From contig JAHEWK010000007.1 of assembly GCA_020740775.1 (NCBI GenBank), positions 2,914,001 through 2,978,000 on the forward strand: a stretch of DNA of 64,000 bases. The letters run 5' to 3'. Both the position numbers and the translations under genes were made by a program. The notes beneath the pieces were generated by a model. The model saw only the letters and a program-made list of their open reading frames with translations. It was not told the DNA's origin and ran no database searches. This document shows, in pieces, positions 12,387 to 22,272 of this stretch (position 1 is the first letter of the stretch; each line of letters starts with the position of its first letter). The DNA comes from Ilyonectria destructans. Its lineage: Eukaryota > Ascomycota > Sordariomycetes > Hypocreales > Nectriaceae.

Positions 12387-12770
12387 TTAAGTTAGGCTAA
12401 AAAACCTTTCACAGAACTTACAGCCGGTCGCTGTTGCAACCGCTTTAAAACAAGCCTTGGCTCTTACCAGGAGTGCGTCTGCCAGTAGCGATGTAGCGCT
12501 TCGGATGTTCCAATTCATCCGAGTGTAATGCGGAATGACGTTGGGAGCCTCCCCGCCTGATTCAACGGCGCCATATATACGCTCATCAGCTTTGATCTGC
12601 TGCCGGAGCATGGAGATATTGTTGTAGGCAGCCACTGCGGCGTCGAGAGCATCGATACCGTCCCAGGGGTCACCAGCTGCGTGCGCTCCCTTTCCATGAT
12701 GCTCCACGCGCAGTTTGTGGCTGGCGATGGTCTTGAAACCAGCCAGGCCGCGTTCAGTTATTGCTCGGCC
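12387..12770 (-). pseudogene. Fragment of an M20-family metallopeptidase/amidohydrolase
   Basis: The frame contains the dimerisation-domain hallmark HGKGAHAAGDPWDG and DALDAAVAAYNNIS, then GAVESGGEAPNVIPH and RAKACFKAVATATGCK. These belong to fungal M20 (aminoacylase-1/Xaa-Arg dipeptidase-like) enzymes. Only about 120 residues of a roughly 420-residue protein remain. The catalytic metal-binding half is missing, the right side abuts an unrelated ankyrin fragment at about 12776, and the left side dissolves into AT-rich DNA. It is not a functional gene. Confidence 0.8.
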
Positions 12771-12775
12771 AACGG

Positions 12776-13186
12776 TCATGGTCTGTCGCTGTTACTCAAA
12801 CGGACTTTGGAACAAGGGCCAACGAAAGAGCTGCTTGACTGTGCTCTGAAGCAAGCGGCGAGCAATGTCCACGTCTCCACTATACGTCGGTTAGTTGACG
12901 CTGGAACGAACGTCAACGTCCTGTCGGAGGCGGCAGAGTCAGCCAACCCTGATCTGCTGCGTTGCCTGCTGGGTCTCGGTGCAGACATCAACTATACAAG
13001 CGGCAGTTATGGAACTGCACTTCAAGCCGCCGCATTTCTTGGACCTGAGCAGAGCTTTAGGTTGTTGTTGGACTGCGGCGCTAATATCAACATGCTGGGT
13101 GCAAATATGGTAGTCCGCTGCAGGCTACCGCCTTGAAGCTGATCACAGAAAAGATCCGGGATCATTCAGATAAATCAGCTACATAG
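12776..13186 (+). pseudogene. Ankyrin-repeat protein fragment
   Basis: Three to four ankyrin units are readable: LLDCALKQAASNVH...LVDAGTNVN, then PDLLRCLLGLGADINY, GTALQAAAFLG and LLLDCGANINMLG. The frame then shifts near 13105, after which YGSPLQATALKLIT continues in another frame and stops at 13186. No start codon context or promoter is convincing. The fragment begins where the M20 fragment ends, on the opposite strand. Probably a remnant of one of the ankyrin genes common in these genomes. Confidence 0.75.
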
Positions 13187-13412
13187 AAATTGCTACAGCC
13201 AACGAATATCCCTACAACTTGCCGCATTGCTGTGACGATTGCGAGGCTCTTGGGACCACGGTGATCCATCATACAGTCGTCATCCTATCGTGATTGGTGC
13301 GTTGCCATGGGAATAGGTGGGTATGTCTCTACCCTTGCCTTAATCTAGGACAGCGCGGTCGGAAAACCCTTCCGGACCTCATCTCCTGTCGCTGCCGAAA
13401 AAGACGCCGAGA

Positions 13413-14487
13413 ATGACGCAGTCAAACAATCAGCCCATTGGCTTCTGCTTCATCAACACGGCTCATCCGAGTGAGGCGACGAGTTTCAGTACCCTCAGCC
13501 AAATCAGGTCGCACGCCGCCAAGGACATTCGCGCTCGAGCACGGAGGTCTCAGCCAGCGAGCTTGGTGACGGATAAGGGATCCAAGAACCGGGTGCGTCG
13601 CGGCAACCATGTCGCAAGTGCCGTGACCGGGGGAGTCGATGATACAACCGAGCCGAGTTGTACTCGAGAGCAGGAGGGTGCTGAGAAGAACACACATATT
13701 AGCAGTCAATCTCCATTAGCTAGCGGGCTACAAATCCCATGGTTATCCAGTAGAGACCCGCAATGGAGCCCGGCTCGGCCACTTTCAGCCCAAGAACTCT
13801 TCCTGCTCGACCATTGTATGTCTCCTCTAGCATCTCTTGTCTTACTTCTGAGGAAATCGCCTGACACATGTATTGCCAAGACATCAACTATGTCGTGCTA
13901 TTCCGCAAGGGAAGTTGCTCCAAGGCTGGCGGCAATAGAAGCTACCCTGTGGTTAGTGGCAACACTATGGCTTGGTTCACCAGTATGCAGCTGAAGTGCT
14001 GGCTACCGTTTGCTCTGTCCGACCTCGGCCTCCTTACAACACTGCTCCTCCATGCATGTCGCAGCTTAGACATGCTAAGTGGCTTTCCAAACTATGCCGG
14101 CATGTACACTGCCTACAAGCATCAATGCATCCAGTTCACAAATAACTCCTTGTCGTTTGAGGATACAAGAGTCAGCGATGCCACTATTGCTATGGTTATG
14201 GCACTGCTGTCTGAGTCAGTAAGCTGTTCTCCCCTACTATTCACTATTGGGCAGAATATATTCTAAAATAATGTCTTGTGGCCACTTCAGTACAGTCTTG
14301 GCAATCTTGAGGAGTGGAAGATCCACCTTCGTGGCTGTACTAACATGATTGGGATAAGGGGAGGCATCGACGCTCTCGGACTCGACGGTTTTTTGAAGGA
14401 GATTATCGTAAAGTGTGTTGTCAGCTTCAGTTGAGGTATTTGAGCTGACTCGTCATAACCAGGTCACCCCGGTATTATGGGCATTAG
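13413..14487 (+). CDS. Fungal transcription-factor-domain protein without DNA-binding finger, C-terminally short
   Basis: Four exons, 13413-13815, 13881-14218, 14291-14412 and 14463-14487, give 295 residues in frame. The N-terminus (FCFINTAHPSEATSF...IRSHAAKDIRAR) is the conserved start of a family of finger-less proteins carrying the Fungal_trans_2-type domain. LLDHYINYV, ALSDLGLLTTLLLHACRSLD and LRGCTNMIGIRGGIDALG are the familiar middle motifs. Family members usually continue for another 100-200 residues, but here a stop follows shortly after GFLKEIIV. The gene is either truncated or the last intron is mis-called. It could be a regulator of the neighbouring terpenoid genes, but that is inference. 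Confidence 0.65.
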
Positions 14488-15079
14488 AGCTTATAGTTCG
14501 ATTAGACTCCAAACATAAGCTTACAGCTCCCTAATTGCAAATCTGGTTGCTAATTCGGCGGAGCATCATCGGTAATTAGGGTTATGGACGATGGCAGGTC
14601 CTTGTTTAGCCCAAATGAAGGACGTTTCCCACCTTTCCTTGTAGAGTCTTTTGTTGCTGTTAGTGCCTTTGGTGTGTGATGGGCCATTTTCTTAGCAGTA
14701 GGTGCCAGGGCGGGGAACGAGCTGCTGATAAAATGGAAAGGTATAGGGTAGGTAGCTAGCGACACCAACCTTCCTTGATGTACTGCTACCAAAGCCGTCA
14801 ATTGTCTAAGTCTTTATAGAGCCCGTAGTATCTGGACAAATTCTTGGTAGTCGGCCAGCAGATATGTGACTCTTGGCCCATTAATAGAATCAATTTGAAG
14901 AAGGGCTCGTCCTTCATGGAACATATGTCCCTACACTCACTCTCCCATACAAGTCTTTTGTCATCGGCCCATCCCCACACTTTTGGCCTTCAATATAAGG
15001 CCACATTTAGTCTTCCAAGATTTTCTCCCTCCCCAGAGGTCCCCTCTCCTTGTAATCATTTAGGTCAAACGGACTTGCA
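14488..15079. other. Intergenic region, promoter of the Zn2Cys6 gene
   Basis: No gene recognised; an 83-codon minus-strand frame at 14550-14801 shows no family features. A CAATATAAGG box near 14990 and a pyrimidine-rich leader (TCCCTCCCC) precede the ATG at 15080. Confidence 0.5.
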
Positions 15080-16378
15080 ATGTCCAAGACTCTACGATCG
15101 AGAACTGGCTGTTGGACTTGTCGCAATGATGGCTACAAGTGCGATGAGAAGAAGCCATTTTGCGGTCGTTGTCTACGACTTCACAAAACTTGCAGCTATG
15201 GCGCCCGGCTAAGGTGGCGGACGAACCCTTCGTCTAACGCTTCTAGCGAGCGACTCGACAAACCCATCCCACAAGGAACACAAGCCGTCGTTCCTATGAC
15301 TAGAATTCCCGATGTAAAATTCGGGGATGAAAAACTAGTACATCACTGGCACACCACTCTAGCTGATGTCATCTCGATGTCTGCTCGGCCAAACAATCCC
15401 TTTCTATCACACCTCACCCGATTCATATCGCAGCCATGCGCCCTCAGATCGGTTGTAACTTCGATGGCAGCGAGTCATCTCGCTATTCTGGATCCAAACA
15501 GCAATTTGGATGTTCTGGCGATACAGCACAGGTTGCAGGCGGTGATCTATCTTCGCGAGAACATCGTCACCGCCCACCCTGAAACTTCTCTTGCTACCAT
15601 AATATTGTTACTGATTGCGGAGAAAGTATTCACAACAGATTCTAAAATCGATCACTTGGAAGGCGCAAAAGCGCTGATTCGCAAGAATGGCGGTCCAAGG
15701 GCCTGGTCCTCTTCAGCTGGTCAATTTCTCTTGGGAGTGTGCTGGTACCATGACGTTTTATCATCGGTGTCTAAACGCCGACCACTTCTTCTCGACTTAG
15801 AGAACCAACTTGTAGAGGGATTGCCGACCCTCTCAAACTTAAGTCTGGTGCTTTCCCTAGTGGGTGAAATTAGCAAATTGGGGTCGGATCTTGAAAAGGG
15901 TGGATGGGACAACGGAGCAGCCCAAGCAATCTTTAACCAGTTGGTTTTACTCGAGGAATCGGAACCTCTCGACACCAACTCACGAAACGTTGAGATTTTT
16001 CGACAAGCGGCGTTCATTTATTTTTACCGATCAACAACACCAACCGAGTTCTCTAACAGCTGCATCCAGCATCACGCGAGATTATGTCTCGAGCACCTCG
16101 CCAACATACCATGCTCATCACCTCTTATTTCATCACACGTTTGGCCCTTGTTCACCGCTGGGTGTGAAACCGTCGACCCTGCTATGAAGGAATTTGTTCT
16201 GCAACGGTTAGATGACATGTGTCAGACCCGGCGATTGACGTACTTGGAAAGAGTCAAACAAGATATTATAGGAGTTTGGTACATGAAGAATCTTCGACGG
16301 GGTGAGAGCGGACGAGATGATATAGACTGTATCCATGCTATTAAAAACACTCACCAGCGAGAGGCTGATATAATTTAG
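15080..16378 (+). CDS. Zn2Cys6 fungal transcription factor
   Basis: Intronless, 432 residues. The N-terminal binuclear zinc cluster is complete: C-x2-C-x6-C-x6-C-x2-C-x6-C starting at GCWTCRNDGYKCDE, about residues 10-38. The first loop has NDG where most relatives carry a run of basic residues (RRR/RKK), so DNA contacts may be altered. The rest resembles the Fungal_trans_2 domain (LEGAKALIRKNGG, VCWYHDVLSSVSKRRP). It lies next to, and divergently from nothing; its neighbours are the finger-less regulator upstream and an oxidoreductase converging from downstream. A pathway-specific regulator of the left terpenoid cluster is plausible but unproven. Confidence 0.9.
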   Translation: MSKTLRSRTGCWTCRNDGYKCDEKKPFCGRCLRLHKTCSYGARLRWRTNPSSNASSERLDKPIPQGTQAVVPMTRIPDVKFGDEKLVHHWHTTLADVISMSARPNNPFLSHLTRFISQPCALRSVVTSMAASHLAILDPNSNLDVLAIQHRLQAVIYLRENIVTAHPETSLATIILLLIAEKVFTTDSKIDHLEGAKALIRKNGGPRAWSSSAGQFLLGVCWYHDVLSSVSKRRPLLLDLENQLVEGLPTLSNLSLVLSLVGEISKLGSDLEKGGWDNGAAQAIFNQLVLLEESEPLDTNSRNVEIFRQAAFIYFYRSTTPTEFSNSCIQHHARLCLEHLANIPCSSPLISSHVWPLFTAGCETVDPAMKEFVLQRLDDMCQTRRLTYLERVKQDIIGVWYMKNLRRGESGRDDIDCIHAIKNTHQREADII

Positions 16379-16508
16379 TACGATAGGCGGTTTTTACAGT
16401 CAAACTGCGACTGGAATGGAATTTAATGTCAGTCGACTGGTTCTTCCAATGTTTGTGCATTTTATTTCGACACCCTCTCTAAGTAGGATACATGATACTG
16501 TGAGGTTC

Positions 16509-17650
16509 TTAGGAAAGGACAACATCTTTTCCAGTCTTGGCACTCTCCATAACCGCCTCGATCACCCTCAAGACATCGCGAGCTTCGACTGCCTTGACAG
16601 GAATATCCTCCTCTTTTCCACTCTCAACTGCCTGACCAAATTTGTTGTAGAACGCTTGGTACGTCTCGGGAACCAGACGAGGGACGGGTTGGTCTTGAAT
16701 CTTGCCATCACTTCCAACCAGAGTTAAACGGTAGTTGTCGGGGTTTTCCTCGCCAAACTTGGGGTCCCCTGGGGTCATGCCAGCTTTAAGTTGATCTTCC
16801 TGCGTATCGAGTTGTTGCTTAAAGAAACTACCCTTTGAGCCTCGGATCCAGTACCGAGTCTGGGTAGTTTCAGCACTTAGGACGCTGACACGAACATGTA
16901 CAAGCATGCCGTTGGGGTAAGTCAGCTCAATGGAGAGGCTATCAGGCGTAGTCAAGTCGAGACGACCCTCCCTTTGAGATAAGAGGCGGCCATGCACGGA
17001 TTGTGGGAGGCCAAACAACGTGTAGACCTGGTCGATCAGATGTGTCCCGAGATCATAGAGCACGCTCCCGCCCCCAGAAACATCCAAACTACCCTTCCAG
17101 GTTGTTGGTGCATCCGCTCGGTACCGGTCAAAGTGGGTGTTGAACTCGACAATACGGCCAATGGTGCCTTCGGAAATCAGGTGCTTCAAAGTGAGGAAAT
17201 CGGAATCCCATCGACGGTTTTGATAGACGCAGATAAGTCGTTGATTTTTCTTTGCAATGGCAGCCAGCTCGTTGGCTTCGCTCGCTGTAGGAACAAAGGG
17301 TTTCTCGGTCAAGACGTGTTTGCCAGACTCGAGGACAGCCTTGGTCATCTCGAAATGGAAGTTTGGCGGTGTAGTGATGACCACAACATCAACTTCTGAA
17401 TCGGCCAATACGTCCTTGAAGTCCCGGAAATGCTTCAAGTCAGGGTAGTCCTCCGGGGCAGAATCTCCCTGCTTCGGGGTTCGCTGAACAATGCTGTGGA
17501 GCTTGAACTGAGGAGTCCTCTTGATGAAGGGGATGTGGAAGATTTTGGCGGAGAGACTGTGGCGAGTGTCAGCCTTGGACATGTAGTAAGGAATGTATAG
17601 GGAACTCACCCGTAGCCTACCACCGCGACATTGAAGACGTTGCCAGCCAT
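16509..17650 (-). CDS. Gfo/Idh/MocA-family NAD(P)-dependent oxidoreductase
   Basis: Two exons, 17650-17610 and 17556-16509, give 362 residues. The nucleotide-binding motif is built across the intron: VAVVGYG then LSAKIFHIPF. The family signature EKPF (TEKPFVPTASEA) carries the catalytic Lys, and GGGSVLYDLGTHLIDQ contains the expected Asp-x3-His. The domain order (Rossmann N-terminus, GFO_IDH_MocA C-terminal sheet) and length are normal. Such enzymes oxidise or reduce sugars, inositol or similar polyols in the cytosol. Both borders are intact and no defect is seen. A connection to the neighbouring secondary-metabolism genes is not evident; it may be a primary-metabolism gene flanking the cluster. 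Confidence 0.93.
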
Positions 17651-18444
17651 GTTGTGAATTAGGCTTCTTGAGATTGCCGTTGACACGATTGTATTTCTGT
17701 CAATGTTTGTAGGTGGGAAAGCGGACAGATGAGAGCAAAAATGTCACCTAGCAAATGTAGAGTGAACCACTGCATTTTATACCTCATCCGTTCTGTACCA
17801 AACGTCATGTATTTGGAGCTGATTAATACGAGCCGCCCACGCGACGTGTGATTGCCATCTTGGTGCCACCACCGAGGTGGGGCGTCATATGATAAGTTGG
17901 TGGATCGGCGATCTAGTCTAAACCGATTCAGGCAATTTTACTAGTTGGGAAAGGCGCAATTTGAGAATATTGAGGAAGCACACTTGAGACTTCAGTCTTT
18001 GGCCATTGCCTAGATGGCTTGGACATCATTTGTGGACATCGCCACGTCACCAAAATCCACCAAAAAATCGGTACGTGGAACGTAGTAGTCACCGAATGGT
18101 CAGTGTCAGCATTCCCAATGTTTCACCCCCGCCTGTCGATAGCGAAGCCGAATTGAAGCTGTCTTGTCTGGCTCTTTGCACACTGGTCTAAGGTCGTGTC
18201 CATGATTAGCAGCATGTCCCACATGCTAACTAGCCTAAACTTGGTAATTTTATCAGTCGGGAAGAGCACACATGTCTATTCGCCCCCATCTGTCTGAATC
18301 CATGTCCTCTTGCCCTGATCAGTTCGCCACTAACTTGTTAGACGGACCGAATACATATTGGTGTGCCGTCTAACCTCCTAAAAGTAAGGGCACTCACTGT
18401 TCAGTTTCAATGCATATGCCCCGCCCTCTGCCCCTCCTGTTGTC
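17651..18444. other. Divergent intergenic region
   Basis: Holds the promoters of the leftward oxidoreductase and the rightward UPF0303 gene. Two diverged copies of a segment (CTAAAC...GGYAATTTTA...AGTYGGGAA) lie near 17920-17955 and 18235-18265, about 300 bp apart. A hairpin is annotated separately. No gene seen. Confidence 0.5.
18337..18374. repeat. Inverted repeat / potential hairpin or operator
   Basis: GTTAGACGG (18337-18345) is repeated perfectly inverted as CCGTCTAAC (18366-18374) with a 20-nt loop, 71 nt upstream of a TATA box. Could bind a dimeric regulator; CGG half-sites facing apart are the kind recognised by Zn2Cys6 proteins. Confidence 0.4.
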
Positions 18445-18453
18445 TATATAAGG
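18445..18453 (+). promoter_or_regulatory. TATA box of the UPF0303-like gene
   Basis: TATATAAGG, about 134 nt before the ATG at 18587, strong match to a fungal TATA element. Confidence 0.45.
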
Positions 18454-18586
18454 TCATGCTCTGAATACCCGGGTTAGCACTTTGGCTGTTTGATGCAAAG
18501 TCGTACTGCCATCCCATCCGTCGAAAGCGTTGCCTTTTTCTCCTGACCGCAACATCTCACTGAGACCTCGATCAAATCTCGTTCCA

Positions 18587-19224
18587 ATGGTTCCGAAGGT
18601 TCTGAGACGTCAGTCCCCGGCTGGCGCAGGCTTAAAAAAAGCCGCTATCGCCATCGAAGCCCCTGAAACCTTGGTAGCTCCTATCACAAGCCCACCATCA
18701 GATGTAAGCTTCATCTTATGTGTATAACAATCTATACTTATTTGCTCCAGCTTGCTGCGTTGCGGGAGGAAGGCCAGGCTGTCACATTTACTTCCTTCAC
18801 CGCCGAAGATGCCTTTGAGCTTGGGCATCAACTTTTCGCTCGCCTCGCCCCTCTAGCCCCGGAAAAATCGGCATTAATCTCCATCTGCCTCGCAAATAGC
18901 GGACAGGTGGTCTTTCAGTGTATGACGGGCTCGGGTATCACGCCAGATAACGAGCATTGGGTCCGAAGGAAGAGAAATACTGTCCTTAGGTTTGGCGTAA
19001 GCAGCTGGTTTATGCATTGCAAATTTCAGGGCGACGAAGCTGCCTTTGCGGCAAAGTTTGCGATAAGTGACGAAAAAAGAGGAGAATACGCTATCCACGG
19101 AGGAGCCGTGCCTATTTTTGTCCAAGGGGTTGAGGGCGTGGTTGCTGTAGTAATTGTTAGCGGACTGACCCAGAGTGAAGATCACGGAGTGATTTTCGAT
19201 GTCATCAAGGAGAATTGGCAGTAG
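18587..19224 (+). CDS. UPF0303 / HbpS-GlcG-like (DUF336-type) small protein
   Basis: Two exons, 18587-18703 and 18751-19224, give 196 residues. The family features are visible: LAALREEGQAVTFTSFT, AFELGHQLF, the HWVRRKRNTVLRFG motif and the glycine-rich closing strand GGAVPIFVQGVEGVVAVV with the final SGLTQSEDH. Bacterial relatives of this fold bind haem or act as small sensor subunits; the fungal UPF0303 proteins have no firm role. The first 39 residues encoded by exon 1 are an extra basic, low-complexity leader that might be a mitochondrial presequence. Length and motifs look intact. Confidence 0.85.
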
Positions 19225-19883
19225 ATAGGAGCCAGTGTGCGCTACAGCATGCCCGTACGAGCTTTGTTCATATATAGATTGTCGCAATGCCGCTATGGCA
19301 AAAGGGAATGATCACTCCTCTTGCCGGTAGCGTTATTGTAGTCCATATCTCCGTCTGACATAAATATTGGCAAAGATGACCACTGCGGGCACCGAAGCAA
19401 ACCAGAAGAGATTACTTTCTTATGGAGTGGGGAATTAGTTAGATTAACCTTAGGCTATTCTAGCACAGAATTACTCTTCGATGGTTTGTAAGGACACTAG
19501 AAACTAGTATATTGAGGCCCAGACGCAACATACAGTTAAAACGCACATTGAAGTTGCCGTCACACACATTCCCGATTGGAATAATAGTATCTGCAGGAAC
19601 CACACTTCACTTGCTAGTATTTGTCCTATTTAGTGTCTGTTGAGATGCAAATAAGTACTAACGGTTAGCTCTGGGCCATGAGTAGTCACCGAGGAGTTCA
19701 TAATAGAGATATAGTTTAATTGTACCTGAAATTTCAATAACGCTCAACATCTCCCTCCCTCCTTAGCAATCCTAGTACTCCCAAGTTGAAAACAAAGGAC
19801 TACTACAGCAGAAACATCTACCACAAATAATAAAACTGACCCTAAATCCAACACGAACTAACTCGGCGATTCTCAAAAGATTC
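19225..19883. other. Intergenic region
   Basis: AT-rich, no gene recognised; holds the convergent 3' ends of the UPF0303 gene and the HeLo-domain gene. Confidence 0.55.
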
Positions 19884-21636
19884 CTACACCCGACAGCTCT
19901 CTAAAGAAAGCACCACTTTCCTTGAAAACGCCTCTAGCAGCTCCTTGCCCTGAGCTGAGCCAGCTCCCAGACGGCTTGAATCCAGACAATGCAAGACGGC
20001 CTCCTTATACTCCATGCCCATATAGTAGCCCAAATATGGAGCTACGTTGTCTCGCAGAAAGCGTGAAAACTGGGCTGGTGAGTGCCCAGGCTTCCGAAAT
20101 GTCTCAATCCTCTTCCAAAGCCCAATTTCCAGCAACACCACGCCCAGGCTGTATAACTCGTACGACCGACGGAACTTGACCTTGGTGGTATCGTTGCTGA
20201 CATCGATCTGATAGTCTGGGTGCCGGTAGTTGCTATCTCCAGAGCGGCTGTGGATCTCGGAGATTTCGCGGGGGTCGTCGAGACGTGCAAAATCGAACCC
20301 GGACAGGTATGGCATCTCGATATCGGCTGGGTCCGTCCCCGAGAGACAGATAACGTTATCCGAGGTGATATTGTGGTGCAACCAGCCGGCGGCGTGAAGC
20401 TCTGAAATAGAGCTGGCCAGTCGTGTGGCGAGACGAAAGCGGGCGCCGAGGGGGTATTGGATGGGCACTTCGTTGCTATCCCTTCCTCTCAGAACTGAAT
20501 ACAGGCTATTGAGACGGGGCTTTTCTGTCGAAAGAACCCCGTGTGGAAGCGAGAAAACTATCCCATAGCGCAGTGGTTCTCTGTTTGCTACGAAGAACCC
20601 TTCGCAGTCGAGAATACGGTAGTTCTCTGGCTTGGGAGAAATCTGGAGCAGCCCGACGAGGTTTTTCAGCCTGTTCTCAAAAACCACACGCCGTTCCTGC
20701 TCAGCTATCTCCTTGAACTCGACAAGCACACTCGTGTCGTCGATAGCACCCAACACTCTCCTCTGAGTGCCCCTGTCGTATGAAACGCGCGACGCGGGCA
20801 ATTCCACGGCGTCCGCGGGAGATGGTCGACGCCCTTGGGTTGAAATATTCATCGACTGGCGGATAGACATGCTTTTGATCTTTGCGGCACGCGAGAAGCT
20901 CTGACTAACGAAGCTCAGGTTCGCGAACTCATCCGCGGCCAGAATCTCCAGCACCTCCAGGCTGTTGGGCTGGTGAATCAGCATGGACCTGTCAAGGATG
21001 TTTTGCTGGGGCCTCGGAAGAAACACCACCAAGTCATCGTTAAACTTTCTTAAGCTGTCCACAAGCTCCTTGAACTTTCTTTTGTCATCGACGGCCCATT
21101 TGAACTTCTGGAAATTGCTAAGGCGCTTTTGGCAAATAAGAAGGTTGTTCTCCCTCCTTTGCCGTTCTTCGTCGGACCAGACCGGTGGCGCTGTCCCAAC
21201 CAACTGGGGGCCTATTTTCAGGTCACCGGCTTCTTCGTCATGTCTGGACCCGAAAAGCCGGGCTTTGAGCCCGTATTTACCCGTCAGCATATCTTTCTGC
21301 GTGACCAAGTTGCATATGAGGGTCAGGACATCTATTATCAGAGCAATAGTGGCTGGATTTGCGTTGTATTGTTCCACGAGAACGGCCAAGCCATCCGACT
21401 CAAGTCCGATTGCCTCGGCCCATTTTTCATATCTTGTTTCTCCTGTGTCAGCCAATAACGAGCTTCTCGAATCTGGGTGCTTACCTCAAAACTTGCAACT
21501 GGAACAGGGTGTGTGTTTCGTGCTGTTGTTTAGCAGCCTGTTTCATGTCCCCCAGGCACTTCAAAGCCACCTTTGCAGTATGGAAGAACTGGAAGGTCAA
21601 GCCTACAGCACCGAGGCCAAGTCCTGCGGCTTCCAT
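19884..21636 (-). CDS. HeLo-domain protein with C-terminal degenerate kinase-like domain
   Basis: Two exons, 21636-21485 and 21432-19884, give 566 residues. The start MEAAGLGLGAVGLTFQFF followed by a helical region and LRYEKWAEAIGL is the signature of the HeLo (prion-inhibition and propagation) fold, a membrane-acting helical bundle known from fungal cell-death effectors. Residues about 340-540 look like a kinase fold: LHAAGWLHHNITSDNV stands where HRDxKxxN is expected, and SGFDFAR where DFG is expected. The catalytic Asp is replaced by Asn, so this is probably a pseudokinase. No prion-forming motif is evident. It is head-to-head with the kinase-ankyrin gene at 22273, and the pair shares a 636-bp promoter. 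An incompatibility or cell-death role is inferred from the domain, not shown. Confidence 0.85.
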
Positions 21637-22272
21637 TGAAACTCACTGTGTATGGAATGTGCGATGCTCGTCGGGCAGCCAGAGAACCGCTCTTTTGTCT
21701 TAAGTTGTGCTGGATTATTCACGGGATATCGTCGATCAGCTATAATTAGATATTGGCTGAATCCAATAACCGCGCGCTACTTCACCGTAAAGTCTTGGTG
21801 TTGGGGGCCGGACCCTCGATAACGAACGAAAACCGCCACGAACAACAGGTACACAAATATTGATTGGACATGGGTTCTCGCCCCGCTCTCCAGCAATCAC
21901 ACAAAGTGCAGTAAATCCTCGAAATGTTGAGCTGAGAGCTCAGCTGAGACGTGTCCAGCGCTTAATACGAGGAAAGATTGTTTCCTGCCAATGCCATGGG
22001 GAAGACCCGAGGCAATGTCTCAGGTTGCCTACAGCCCTACTTCCAATTCACCACGAAGGCAGGGAAGCCTCCCTTCTGATCATCCCCATCACATTTCCCT
22101 TTTTGCGTATATGGTTTTGTCGTTTATCACTTTGTTTCTCACTGTATCCTCCCTCTGCTCAGCCGCTTATCTCGCGACACCCAAATATCCCCTGCAGGCA
22201 GAGTGTACTTTTTGCTGTTGGCGATCCAGTTTAACATTTTCCAAGACTTCCCTTCGAAGAACAGTAATCAAA
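21637..22272. promoter_or_regulatory. Shared divergent promoter region
   Basis: 636 bp between the two oppositely transcribed kinase-like genes. No gene inside is convincing. A pyrimidine-rich stretch (TTTCTCACTGTATCCTCCCT, about 22135) precedes the rightward ATG. The arrangement would permit joint regulation. Confidence 0.4.

Noticed and set aside
14550..14801. 83-codon minus-strand frame between the two regulator genes
   Set aside because: No homology features, and the region fits promoter DNA of the Zn2Cys6 gene.
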